This document shows, in pieces, positions 1-5,534 of a DNA stretch of 5,534 bases. How positions within the stretch are numbered: the stretch's first letter is position 1; each line of letters begins with the position of its first letter. The position numbers were made by a program, and so were the translations under genes. The stretch is taken from contig QIMB01000135.1 in the NCBI GenBank assembly GCA_003233615.1, forward strand, positions 1 through 5,534, given 5' to 3'. Origin of the DNA: Nitrospirota bacterium (GTDB lineage Bacteria > Nitrospirota > Nitrospiria > Nitrospirales > UBA8639). Under the pieces are notes generated by a model that was not told where the DNA came from, did not search any database, and saw only the letters and a program-made list of their open reading frames with translations.

Positions 1-16
1 AAATAATTAAAATAGG

Positions 17-31
17 GTAACTATTCAGCAC
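17..31 (+). repeat. Left terminal inverted repeat
   Basis: GTAACTATTCAGCAC pairs with the reverse complement of 205-219 at 14 of 15 positions. The only difference is A versus G at the fourth base. Confidence 0.6.
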
Positions 32-102
32 GTCAAATCCAATGTGCCAACACTAAGTCCTCTTCTACGCTCCATGAACGGTGCCGCCTCAGCTTGTGAG
101 CC

Positions 103-132
103 CCCTTCGATTCTGCTCAGGGCAAGCTCAGT
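103..132. repeat. CTCAG-containing dispersed-repeat-like segment
   Basis: The segment starts CCCTTCGATTCTGCTCAGG and continues into GCAAGCTCAGT. It contains CTCAG twice and resembles the CCTTCGAC...AAGCTCAGG type of intergenic repeat that I recall from several environmental bacterial genomes. It lies inside the inverted-repeat element. The dispersed-repeat label rests on memory and cannot be tested within this window. Confidence 0.3.
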
Positions 133-172
133 GTAGCATCTCGCTCAACGGTAAGGGCTGAGGGCTGGGCAC

Positions 173-200
173 AGATTCTTCGTTGCACTCAGAATGACAA
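173..200. repeat. Second CTCAG-containing dispersed-repeat-like segment
   Basis: The segment reads AGATTCTTCGTTGCACTCAG followed by AATGACAA. It shares the TTCG...CTCAG pattern with the segment at 103-132 and resembles the common intergenic motif AGATTCTTCGC...GCTCAGAATGAC that I recall from other genomes. It sits just inside the right terminal repeat. Confidence 0.3.
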
Positions 201-204
201 TATG

Positions 205-219
205 GTGCTGAATAGCTAC
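205..219 (-). repeat. Right terminal inverted repeat
   Basis: GTGCTGAATAGCTAC is the inverted copy of 17-31 with one mismatch. It ends 58 bases before the exchanger start codon, so the element forms most of that gene's upstream region. Confidence 0.6.
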
Positions 220-261
220 AAAATGGCAGCGTTTTTTATGGAGACTATTAAATGGGATGGC

Positions 262-267
262 AGGTGG
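262..267 (+). promoter_or_regulatory. Ribosome binding site of the exchanger gene
   Basis: AGGTGG lies 10 bases before the ATG at 278. An in-frame TGA at 272-274 excludes any longer start, so this site and that ATG belong together. Confidence 0.55.
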
Positions 268-277
268 TTACTGATCT

Positions 278-1282
278 ATGGACGTTCTGATTTTATTTGG
301 AGCCTTAGTCATCATTTTGCTGGGGGCTGAGGCTTTTACCAACAGTCTTGAGCATTTTGGTGAACGGCTCGGGATATCTGAAGGTGTGACGGGTTCGGTC
401 TTTGCCGCGATCGGCACGGCATTGCCCGAAACCATGGTTCCGCTGTTTGCCATTTTATCGGGCACAGGGTCGGAAATTGTTCGACATGAGGTAGCCGTTG
501 GCGCGATTTTGGGTGCGCCGTTGTTGTTAGCGACCGTGGCGTTTTTTCTCGTCGGCATTTTTGCTGCTCGGTCACGAGGATGGCATGGGGCGTTGAATCC
601 CGAGCCGAGAGGATTTGCGCGTGATTTGGTGTGGTTTAATTGGGCGTTTTTTATCGGCGTGATGGCGTTGTTTGTGCCATTTGATTGGCCATGGGTGCGA
701 GGAGTGATGGCGTTTACCTTAGTGGCGATGTATGTGACGTATCTGACTCTGACGATTCGTGCCTCGACTGTGTTGGTTGATGATGGACATGGGACTGAAG
801 CGGATCATCCACTCTATTCAACGAAAATTGGGCTGCCAAATAATTTAGTGAGTATTGTGTTTCAACTCGGGTGTGGTTTAGCACTGATCATGTTGGGCGC
901 GAAGGGCTTTGTGTATGGTATTGAGCATCTCGCACCGAGGTGGGGTATTTCAGCCTTGACGTTGTCGCTCTTGATTGTTCCCATCGCGACAGAGCTGCCG
1001 GAAAAAGTGAATAGTATTCTATGGATTCGGCGAGGGCGGGATACGCTGGCGGTAGGAAATCTCACCGGGGCCATGATGTTTCAGGGCAGTCTGCTTCCTG
1101 CCGTGGGCATTATGCTGACGGCGTGGGTTCCGCAAAAGGAAATTCTCATTGGGATGGCCATGACGTTAGTGGCCTCGACCTACTTATCATGGCTTGTGCG
1201 GAATGGGACAGTGAAACCCATACATTTGGTCGTCAATGGTCTGTGTTATCTTGGGTTTGTGGCCTCCATTGCATTTCTCTAA
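278..1282 (+). CDS. Sodium/calcium exchanger-like membrane protein (CaCA family)
   Basis: This 334-residue protein is almost entirely hydrophobic, with about ten predicted membrane segments in two halves joined by a polar stretch around residues 162-187. The two halves carry the CaCA alpha-repeat signature: GTALPE at 46-51 and ATELPE at 237-242, with Glu51 and Glu242 at the positions that bind the cation in characterised exchangers. The partner helices are GAILGAP (75-81) and GNLTGAMMFQ (260-269). Family members usually read GN-x-x-GSN here, so Asn76, Ser80 and Asn81 are lost in the first half, and the Ser and second Asn in the second. The family exchanges Na+ or H+ for Ca2+ at the inner membrane, but the altered motifs make the actual ion uncertain. 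Length is normal for bacterial members. The ATG is fixed by an in-frame stop just upstream and an AGGTGG site. It is probably the first gene of a three-gene run. Confidence 0.85.
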   Translation: MDVLILFGALVIILLGAEAFTNSLEHFGERLGISEGVTGSVFAAIGTALPETMVPLFAILSGTGSEIVRHEVAVGAILGAPLLLATVAFFLVGIFAARSRGWHGALNPEPRGFARDLVWFNWAFFIGVMALFVPFDWPWVRGVMAFTLVAMYVTYLTLTIRASTVLVDDGHGTEADHPLYSTKIGLPNNLVSIVFQLGCGLALIMLGAKGFVYGIEHLAPRWGISALTLSLLIVPIATELPEKVNSILWIRRGRDTLAVGNLTGAMMFQGSLLPAVGIMLTAWVPQKEILIGMAMTLVASTYLSWLVRNGTVKPIHLVVNGLCYLGFVASIAFL

Positions 1283-1330
1283 CCGCCTGGCAGTTTCCAT
1301 GTCTTTGTGTCATGGTTCGTGAGAAAAAGC

Positions 1331-2350
1331 ATGTCTCTTCCTATAGTGGCCGTGACTCGACAACTTCCTGCGAACGCTCGGGATCACTTAATGGCACATG
1401 CTCAGGTGGTATGTTGGGAATCCGATTGTCCCGTGACGCAGGAATGGTTGTTGGATCATCTACCTGACGCCGTAGGACTCTACTGTCTGTTGACGGATCG
1501 AATCGATCAGGATGTTCTTTGCTGTGCAAAGCGGTTGCGTGTTGTCAGCACCATGTCCGTTGGATATGACCATATTGATATTCGAACATGTACGGCTCAG
1601 CGCATTCCAGTTGGGCATACGCCAGGCATACTCACAGAAACCACAGCAGATTTGGCTTTTGCATTATTGATGGCATCGGCCAGGCGAATTGTGGAAGGCG
1701 CAGATTACGTTCGACAGGGCCATTGGGTGGAATGGAAGCCCAATCTCTTGTTAGGGCAGGATATTTGTGGTGCCACGTTGGGAATTGTGGGATTTGGTCG
1801 AATTGGACAAGCCATGGCCCGGCGAGCTCAGGGATTTCGCATGAACGTGCTTGCTGTACGGTCTTCGAGGCAGGATCGTGATGCATTGGAATTGCCTTGT
1901 GTAGCGGAGATTCATGGTGAAGTCTCGGATATGCCTTCTGTCACGTTTGTGGATTTGCCAACGGTACTGATGCAATCAGACTTTGTCAGCTTGCACATTC
2001 CCCTAACACCAGATACTCATCATCTAATTGGCACGTCTGAATTTCACATGATGAAACGTTCAAGTATCCTGATCAATACGTCTCGTGGAGCTGTTGTGGA
2101 CTCGGGCGCGCTCTATCATGCATTGCAGGATGGAACGATTAGCGGAGCGGCGTTGGATGTCACCGATCCCGAACCGCTTCCTGCCTCGCATCCGTTGCTT
2201 GCCCTGCCGAATTGTCTTGTTATCCCGCATGTAGGCAGTGCAACGACGGCAACGAGATCTCTCATGGCCGATATGGCCGTTGAGAATGTGATCGCCGGGC
2301 TGCGCGGCGAGCCTCTTCCCTATTGTGTCAATCCAGAAGTGTACGACTAG
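1331..2350 (+). CDS. D-2-hydroxyacid dehydrogenase, glyoxylate/hydroxypyruvate reductase type
   Basis: From the ATG at 1331 the protein has 339 residues. It shows the full family pattern: an N-terminal substrate lobe containing VGYDHID (77-83), the Rossmann motif GFGRIG (154-159), and the three catalytic residues Arg252 (INTSRG), Glu281 (DPEP) and His300 (HVGSAT). The family reduces 2-keto acids such as glyoxylate or hydroxypyruvate in the cytoplasm with NAD(P)H. The second Rossmann strand ends in VRSSR (176-180), with Arg and Ser where NAD enzymes carry Asp, which points to NADPH by inference. The linker at about 180-217 seems a dozen or so residues longer than usual. A GTG at 1307 would add eight residues (MSWFVRKS). 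I prefer 1331 because homologues begin near the first strand (LPIVAVTR) and GTGAG lies seven bases upstream. The exact substrate is not decided; phosphoglycerate dehydrogenase-like or other 2-ketoacid activity is possible. Confidence 0.88.
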   Translation: MSLPIVAVTRQLPANARDHLMAHAQVVCWESDCPVTQEWLLDHLPDAVGLYCLLTDRIDQDVLCCAKRLRVVSTMSVGYDHIDIRTCTAQRIPVGHTPGILTETTADLAFALLMASARRIVEGADYVRQGHWVEWKPNLLLGQDICGATLGIVGFGRIGQAMARRAQGFRMNVLAVRSSRQDRDALELPCVAEIHGEVSDMPSVTFVDLPTVLMQSDFVSLHIPLTPDTHHLIGTSEFHMMKRSSILINTSRGAVVDSGALYHALQDGTISGAALDVTDPEPLPASHPLLALPNCLVIPHVGSATTATRSLMADMAVENVIAGLRGEPLPYCVNPEVYD

Positions 2351-2385
2351 TTTCCTCTCAAAGGGTTTATTCATTTTTTTTGCTC

Positions 2386-3564
2386 ATGGAGATGATGGAA
2401 ACATTTTTTGCGACATGTCCTCGCGGGTTGGAAGATGTGTTGGCGCAAGAATTTCAACATGTAGGCGGGAAAAATATTCGCGTCACACCTGGTGGCGTGG
2501 AATGTCAGGGATTGTTTTCGCTGTGTTACCGATTGAATCGTGAGAGTCGAATTGCGAGTCGTATCTTGTGGCGAGTGGGGAGTGGTTCGTATCGTCATGA
2601 AGAAGACTTGTATCGTCTCGCATTAGAATTGCCATGGTCTCTCTGGTTTTCGGTGAATTGCCGGATCAAAGTTCGAGTGGTTGCGCAACAGTCTCCGTTG
2701 ACGAGTCTTGCATTTGCGACGCTTCGCGTGAAGGATGCTATTTGCGATCGTTTCGTGCGGGATACAAAAAAGCGTCCCGTCGTTGATAAACGTCATCCTG
2801 ATATTCAAGTGGTGGTCTTTGTTGATGAAGGACAGGTGGTGTGGTATTTGGACACGACAGGGTCTCCGCTGTTCAAGCGTGGGTGGCGACAAGCGGCAGG
2901 AGAGGCTCCGCTGCGGGAGAATTTAGCAGCGGGCATTCTTCGGCTCGCGGGGTGGACGAGTGAGCAGGTGTTACTCGATCCCATGTGTGGGTCGGGGACG
3001 TTTTTGATTGAAGCGGCCCTTATGGCCAAAGGTATTCCGCCTGGGGACCGACGAGAATTTGCCTTTTGCCATTTGAAAAATTTCGATCAATCGGCATGGG
3101 ACAGGGTTCGACGGGAAGGCCATGAGGCCAATCCCATGCATCATACGTTACAAATATTTGGTAATGATCAGGATGCTCAGGCAGTATCCATGGTACGGAC
3201 CAATCTTCAGTCTCTTCAGCTCGCTGATGTTCATGTGACGCAGGGAGATGTGTTAGAGATGGTTCCACCTGCTGTCAGCGGTATGATTATCACGAATCCT
3301 CCGTATGGAGTTCGGATGGGAGATCACACGTTGCTGGAGCAGTGGTATCCGAAATTCGGGAATGTGTTGAAACAGCGATTTGCCGGATGGACGGTCTATG
3401 TGTTGACAGCAGATTTTCGGTTTCCCAAGCTTATCCGGTTGGCACCCTCGAGAAAAATTCCACTATTTAACGGGGCGTTGGAATCCAGACTGTATGAATT
3501 TCAGATGGTGGCGGGAGGCAATCGTAAAACCGCGCGGATTGCAAAGCGACAAGGAACAGGCTGA
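2386..3564 (+). CDS. THUMP-domain class I SAM-dependent rRNA methyltransferase (RlmL-like)
   Basis: The 392-residue protein begins with FFATCPRGLEDVL, the typical RlmL/YpsC N-terminus. A THUMP RNA-binding domain spans about residues 45-155, then comes the FKRGWR linker (163-168) and a Rossmann methyltransferase domain. SAM-binding motif I is DPMCGSGTFLIEAA (198-211) and catalytic motif IV is NPPYG (304-308). E. coli RlmL makes m2G2445 in 23S rRNA; this protein matches that half only and lacks the RlmK domain fused in E. coli. Guanosine N2 methylation of 23S rRNA is therefore the best guess. Motif IV continues VRM rather than the usual ERL/ERM. The start is uncertain: ATG codons at 2386, 2392 and 2395 are in frame, the region before 2386 is T-rich without a good ribosome site, and the frame stays open upstream into the preceding gene. 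It follows the dehydrogenase by 35 bases. Confidence 0.87.
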   Translation: MEMMETFFATCPRGLEDVLAQEFQHVGGKNIRVTPGGVECQGLFSLCYRLNRESRIASRILWRVGSGSYRHEEDLYRLALELPWSLWFSVNCRIKVRVVAQQSPLTSLAFATLRVKDAICDRFVRDTKKRPVVDKRHPDIQVVVFVDEGQVVWYLDTTGSPLFKRGWRQAAGEAPLRENLAAGILRLAGWTSEQVLLDPMCGSGTFLIEAALMAKGIPPGDRREFAFCHLKNFDQSAWDRVRREGHEANPMHHTLQIFGNDQDAQAVSMVRTNLQSLQLADVHVTQGDVLEMVPPAVSGMIITNPPYGVRMGDHTLLEQWYPKFGNVLKQRFAGWTVYVLTADFRFPKLIRLAPSRKIPLFNGALESRLYEFQMVAGGNRKTARIAKRQGTG

Positions 3565-3571
3565 AAAAATG

Positions 3572-4024
3572 TTATATCCGTGGCATTCCGGTCATGTTTA
3601 ACAACGTGACCCACACGTCTTCAATGCATCGCAATACATAAATCCACTCATCGCAGGTTGTCGGGCGTTTAAATAAATGGCAATTGTCGGGGAAGGTGAT
3701 ATGTTTGGACTTGGTGGGGTCCTCTTCAGAAAACAAGGCGACTGGAATAGTGCGGAGTCGACGATCGCATTGAAGTTCTTTGATGATCTCAGGACCCGTG
3801 CGATCAGGTAAGTGATTGGATAAGAAAATAAGATCGGGTTGGGGCACATCCATGTATGGATATTCTTGGTGTAAAAATGCCATAGCTTGGTCGCCGTCTT
3901 CGGCTTCAAGGATTTCTATGCAAATGATTTGGGCGACGATGACGGCTTCCTTTAAGTCGTCAGTTTGACTGGGGTCATCCTCAATGGTCAGGATCTTAAA
4001 CGTGTTTTTGACGGCTCCGCGCAT
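3572..4024 (-). CDS. Single-domain response regulator (Rcp1-like) lacking the phosphoacceptor Asp
   Basis: From the ATG at 4024 the product has 150 residues and consists of one receiver domain with no output domain. It resembles Rcp1-type regulators: ILTIEDDP at 11-18 (acidic pair Glu15 and Asp16/Asp17), EDGDQAMAFLHQE in the middle, PDLIFLSNHLP at 63-73, and a C-terminal IEDVWVTLLN helix. The conserved Ser/Thr (Ser99) and Lys119 (LFKRP) are kept. The phosphorylated aspartate, expected in PDLIFLD, is Ser69 (codon TCC), so normal aspartyl phosphorylation should not occur. This suggests a phosphorylation-independent protein-protein switch. The frame is open up to a TTG at 4096 (174 residues), but AGAGG eight bases before the ATG at 4024 favours the shorter form. 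No kinase is nearby. It converges on the methyltransferase gene, with seven bases between the stop codons. Confidence 0.85.
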   Translation of the reverse strand: MRGAVKNTFKILTIEDDPSQTDDLKEAVIVAQIICIEILEAEDGDQAMAFLHQEYPYMDVPQPDLIFLSNHLPDRTGPEIIKELQCDRRLRTIPVALFSEEDPTKSKHITFPDNCHLFKRPTTCDEWIYVLRCIEDVWVTLLNMTGMPRI

Positions 4025-4032
4025 CACGACGG

Positions 4033-4037
4033 CCTCT
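4033..4037 (-). promoter_or_regulatory. Ribosome binding site deciding the receiver start
   Basis: On the minus strand AGAGG lies eight bases before the ATG at 4024. The alternative TTG at 4096 has no comparable site, so this supports the 150-residue form. Confidence 0.5.
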
Positions 4038-4095
4038 ATGCAATATTGCCGATGTTCAATATCGACACTGAAAGCAGAATATGGTGATTCAAACA

Positions 4096-4113
4096 ACTCG
4101 AGGTGAATCGAGT
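4096..4113. other. Short hairpin (6-bp stem) in the divergent intergenic region
   Basis: ACTCGA at 4096-4101 and TCGAGT at 4108-4113 form a perfect six-base stem around the loop GGTGAA. It lies between the receiver gene and the small divergent ORF, where an operator or 5' leader structure could be. It has no T-run in either direction, so it is not a standard terminator. Six-base inverted repeats are common by chance, so the functional meaning is doubtful. Confidence 0.25.
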
Positions 4114-4173
4114 CCTAGCTCCTCTATGTTTTCGGTTGATTAGTGGATAGGGTTAAGAGGATTGATGGGGTGT

Positions 4174-4179
4174 AAGGAG
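4174..4179 (+). promoter_or_regulatory. Strong Shine-Dalgarno site of the 51-codon ORF
   Basis: AAGGAG lies exactly seven bases before the ATG at 4187. It is the best ribosome binding site in the window and the main reason to take the following short ORF seriously. Confidence 0.55.
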
Positions 4180-4186
4180 TCGTGAA

Positions 4187-4342
4187 ATGACACGAAACGA
4201 CATCAAATATACAATAATGCAGCAATACGAGAGCGAGGATCTCTCGATACGTTTACGAATGAGCACAAACGACAATCAGATATTGTGCATTTGGGATAAG
4301 TCGGCTCAAGATAATTGGGGACGGTTGAGGATCGAAGCGTGA
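4187..4342 (+). CDS. Small hypothetical protein, 51 residues
   Basis: This short ORF starts MTRNDIKYTIMQQYESED, ends WGRLRIEA, and terminates at TGA 4340-4342. I do not recognise a family. It is polar and charged with no membrane segment or signal peptide. It holds two Trp (residues 36 and 44) and one Cys (34), and the pattern LSIRLRM...QILCIWD could form two beta strands. An ideal AAGGAG sits seven bases upstream. It lies divergent to the receiver gene and stops five bases before the convergent cysQ stop, so it fills the gap neatly without overlap. Against it, a 51-codon open frame is not rare by chance and it uses ATA three times. It could also be the remnant of a longer gene. Coding is plausible but unproven. 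Confidence 0.45.
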   Translation: MTRNDIKYTIMQQYESEDLSIRLRMSTNDNQILCIWDKSAQDNWGRLRIEA

Positions 4343-4347
4343 GAACG

Positions 4348-5136
4348 TCAGGTGTTCATCTCAGCAAGCCACTGCTGAATAGTAGGAAGGGCATCTGGGC
4401 GTATGGCAACAATCCCGTTCACGAGGGGATTGGGTTGATTACATTGGATCGGCTGTTGATTCTTGTCAAAGACAAGCCCGCCCGCAGCTTGAACCAGAAG
4501 GAGCCCTGCAGCAATATCCCATTCATTTTGTGGGCCAAGATTGATCACGCCATCGACGTGCCCTGCGGCCACAAGAGCTAAACAATAGGCAATGGATCCT
4601 AAAAGTGGAGGACAGTGATGGTCTCTTTTCCACGCTGTGAGGGTAGCATCGTTGACCTGCCAACTATTCACAAAAAATGTGTTGCGAGGAGGATCTGATA
4701 ATGTGCGGACATGAATGGGTTGCCCGTTGAGTAGGGTGTGCTGTTCCCGGATGGCGCAAAAATATTCTTGGGTGGCGGGATTGTAAATGACTCCGATAAC
4801 CGGTTGGCCTTGGTCAATGAGCGCGAGGGAGATGGTGTAATGCGGTAAGCCCTTGATAAAGGGTTTCGTTCCATCAATAGGGTCCAAGATCCAGACGCGC
4901 TGAGATTGGAGGCGTGATGGATTGTCCGGCGATTCTTCCGACAACCAGGCATCATGAGGAAAGGCCTTCAACACTGCATCCTGGACGATCTGATTGACAG
5001 CAAGGTCCGCATTCGTCACTGGGGACCCATCGGATTTGACCTGGACGTTCAAGCCGTCGTATCTGATTCGTTGCAGGCGTTCACTTGCCTGGTCCAAGGC
5101 GAGACGGATCGTATGTAATTCGTGGGTGTACGGCAT
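4348..5136 (-). CDS. cysQ: 3'(2'),5'-bisphosphate nucleotidase CysQ (inositol monophosphatase family)
   Basis: From the ATG at 5136 the protein has 262 residues and carries the Mg2+/Li+ phosphatase motifs in order: SDGSPVTNADLAVN (35-48), the metal-binding Glu67-Glu68 (LSEESPD), WILDPIDGTKPF (82-93, with Asp85 and Asp88), and NEWDIAAG (205-211, Asp207). The GTKPF form, rather than GTTNF, favours the CysQ/BPNT branch over inositol monophosphatase. CysQ removes the 3'-phosphate from PAP or PAPS, a by-product of sulfate assimilation and sulfotransfer, in the cytoplasm. No sulfur genes are visible nearby. An ATG at 5163 would add nine residues (MLSGKIRSS). I prefer 5136 because MPYTHEL matches typical family starts, but neither has a good ribosome site (AGGT lies 15 bases before 5136), so the start is open. 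It is transcribed alone, divergent from the DUF2835 gene. Confidence 0.88.
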   Translation of the reverse strand: MPYTHELHTIRLALDQASERLQRIRYDGLNVQVKSDGSPVTNADLAVNQIVQDAVLKAFPHDAWLSEESPDNPSRLQSQRVWILDPIDGTKPFIKGLPHYTISLALIDQGQPVIGVIYNPATQEYFCAIREQHTLLNGQPIHVRTLSDPPRNTFFVNSWQVNDATLTAWKRDHHCPPLLGSIAYCLALVAAGHVDGVINLGPQNEWDIAAGLLLVQAAGGLVFDKNQQPIQCNQPNPLVNGIVAIRPDALPTIQQWLAEMNT

Positions 5137-5220
5137 AGAAGATCGTATTTTACCTGAAAGCATTCGTTAAGTGTGAGAGAATGATGTTGTATGGAAGTCA
5201 ATAGTCCTTAGAGACGTAAA

Positions 5221-5296
5221 ACGTAAGGAGTGAGAAGTAAGTGAGAAATTGCTTAATATTCTCCTCGCTACTGTGCTTCGTACTCCTTACTTTTCC
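5221..5296. repeat. Imperfect palindromic intergenic repeat
   Basis: GTAAGGAGT at 5223-5231 is the exact inverted copy of ACTCCTTAC at 5282-5290. Inside, GAGAA at 5243-5247 pairs with TTCTC at 5259-5263 around an 11-base loop, and the flanking arms pair partially. The left arm is preceded by ACGTAAA then ACGTAAG in tandem (5214-5227). The left arm is rich in short GGAGT/AGTAAG units and the right arm in their complement. It resembles the dispersed ACGTAAAACGTAAGGAGTGAG-type palindromic repeats of some environmental genomes, which is recall rather than a search. It lies between divergent cysQ and the DUF2835 gene. Confidence 0.45.
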
Positions 5297-5373
5297 ATTA
5301 TGTGTTTCAAGTGATCAAGAAATCTGATTCAAGCCAGCATAACCTCGTGACAATTGCTAATCTCAGACAGGTT

Positions 5374-5385
5374 CCTACATGTAGG
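5374..5385. promoter_or_regulatory. 12-bp perfect palindrome upstream of the DUF2835 gene
   Basis: CCTACATGTAGG is perfectly self-complementary and ends 24 bases before the ATG at 5410, so it could be an operator. About one such palindrome is expected by chance in a window of this size, so position is the only support. I could not place a convincing -35/-10 pair around it. Confidence 0.2.
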
Positions 5386-5409
5386 GTTTCTGGTCCCCTA
5401 TGAAAAACG

Positions 5410-5534
5410 ATGCAAACGGTTAGGGTGCAACTCAATATTTCACCTGAACGATTTCAATCATACTACCAAGGGGTTGTTGAGCATGTCGTGGCGACAACTG
5501 ATGATGGTCGTACGGTTCAATTCCCGGCTCGAGT
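5410..5534 (+). CDS. DUF2835 family protein, N-terminal part (cut by window end)
   Basis: Forty-one codons are visible: MQTVRVQLNISPERFQSYYQ, then GVVEHVVATTDDGRTVQFPA and Arg. The layout of a short strand, LNIS-x-E-x-F-x-x-YYQG, a V-x-x-x-x-DGR turn and VQFPA-x-R matches DUF2835, a family of roughly 70-residue proteins of unknown function. About thirty residues are therefore missing beyond the edge. The ATG is the first possible start, since TGA occurs in frame at 5401-5403. No strong ribosome site precedes it. The overlapping ATG at 5400 opens only seven codons and is not a competitor. Function is unknown, and nothing in the neighbourhood points to one. Confidence 0.75.
   Translation, partial: MQTVRVQLNISPERFQSYYQGVVEHVVATTDDGRTVQFPAR

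Larger units (their letters stand above)
17..219. mobile_element. MITE-like non-coding element with terminal inverted repeats
   Basis: The stretch is bounded by GTAACTATTCAGCAC at 17-31 and GTGCTGAATAGCTAC at 205-219. These are reverse complements with a single mismatch (14 of 15 bases). The roughly 170 bases between them contain no convincing ORF but carry two CTCAG-containing segments that look like dispersed intergenic repeats. Short size, near-perfect ends and no coding capacity fit a miniature inverted-repeat transposable element or a decayed insertion sequence. AAAAT occurs directly outside the right end (220-224) and four bases off the left end (9-13), so a target duplication is possible but not clean. 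No transposase is present, so movement would depend on one elsewhere in the genome. The family is not identified; the element call is inference from structure. Confidence 0.5.

Noticed and set aside
225..240. TGGCAG...TTTTTT as a sigma-54 promoter before the exchanger
   Set aside because: The required GC element at the -12 position is absent.
1021..1467. 148-codon open frame overlapping the exchanger and dehydrogenase genes on the same strand
   Set aside because: It is out of frame with two well-supported genes, and its translation has no family resemblance or ribosome site.
2060..2374. Minus-strand open frame of about 104 codons within the dehydrogenase gene
   Set aside because: It lies antisense to conserved catalytic motifs (INTSRG, DPEP, HVGSAT) and its Arg/Cys-rich product looks like a shadow frame.
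2374..2381. Run of eight T before the methyltransferase gene, considered as a terminator
   Set aside because: No stable GC-rich hairpin precedes it, and it lies just before a start codon in a same-strand gene run.
4343..4357. Small inverted repeat GAAC/GTTC between the 51-codon ORF and cysQ, considered as a bidirectional terminator
   Set aside because: A four-base stem with a seven-base loop and no T-run is too weak.
5347..5382. GTGACA as a -35 box for the DUF2835 gene
   Set aside because: It matches five of six -35 bases, but no TATAAT-like sequence follows at 16-18 bases.

Overview
The window looks like a moderate-GC Gram-negative bacterial chromosome. Gene style (a GRHPR-like dehydrogenase, an RlmL-like THUMP methyltransferase, an Rcp1-like orphan receiver, CysQ, DUF2835) and intergenic repeats of the CTCAG...AATGAC type suggest a Nitrospira-like or other environmental lineage. 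That placement is an impression from memory, not a demonstrated taxonomy. I see no tRNA, rRNA, CRISPR array, phage gene or full insertion sequence.

Layout: positions 1-277 carry no gene but hold a ~200-bp non-coding element bounded by 15-bp near-perfect inverted repeats (17-31 and 205-219), which looks like a miniature inverted-repeat element. A same-strand run of three genes follows: a CaCA-type sodium/calcium exchanger-like membrane protein (278-1282), a D-2-hydroxyacid dehydrogenase of the glyoxylate/hydroxypyruvate reductase type (1331-2350), and a THUMP-domain rRNA methyltransferase related to RlmL (2386-3564). Gaps of 48 and 35 bases with no visible terminator suggest one transcript, although the three functions are not obviously linked.

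Converging on this run is a minus-strand single-domain receiver protein (3572-4024) whose phosphoacceptor aspartate is replaced by serine. Divergent from it is an unrecognised 51-codon ORF (4187-4342) with an ideal AAGGAG ribosome binding site. It stops 5 bases short of the convergent cysQ gene (4348-5136, minus). The last intergenic region holds an imperfect palindromic repeat (5221-5296) and a 12-bp perfect palindrome (5374-5385), then the first 41 codons of a DUF2835 protein that runs off the window.

Most of the window is ordinary housekeeping sequence, and I do not see a multi-gene undescribed system. The points most worth a second look are the Asp-to-Ser receiver, the small ORF beside it, the MITE-like element, and the exchanger's altered ion-site motifs.
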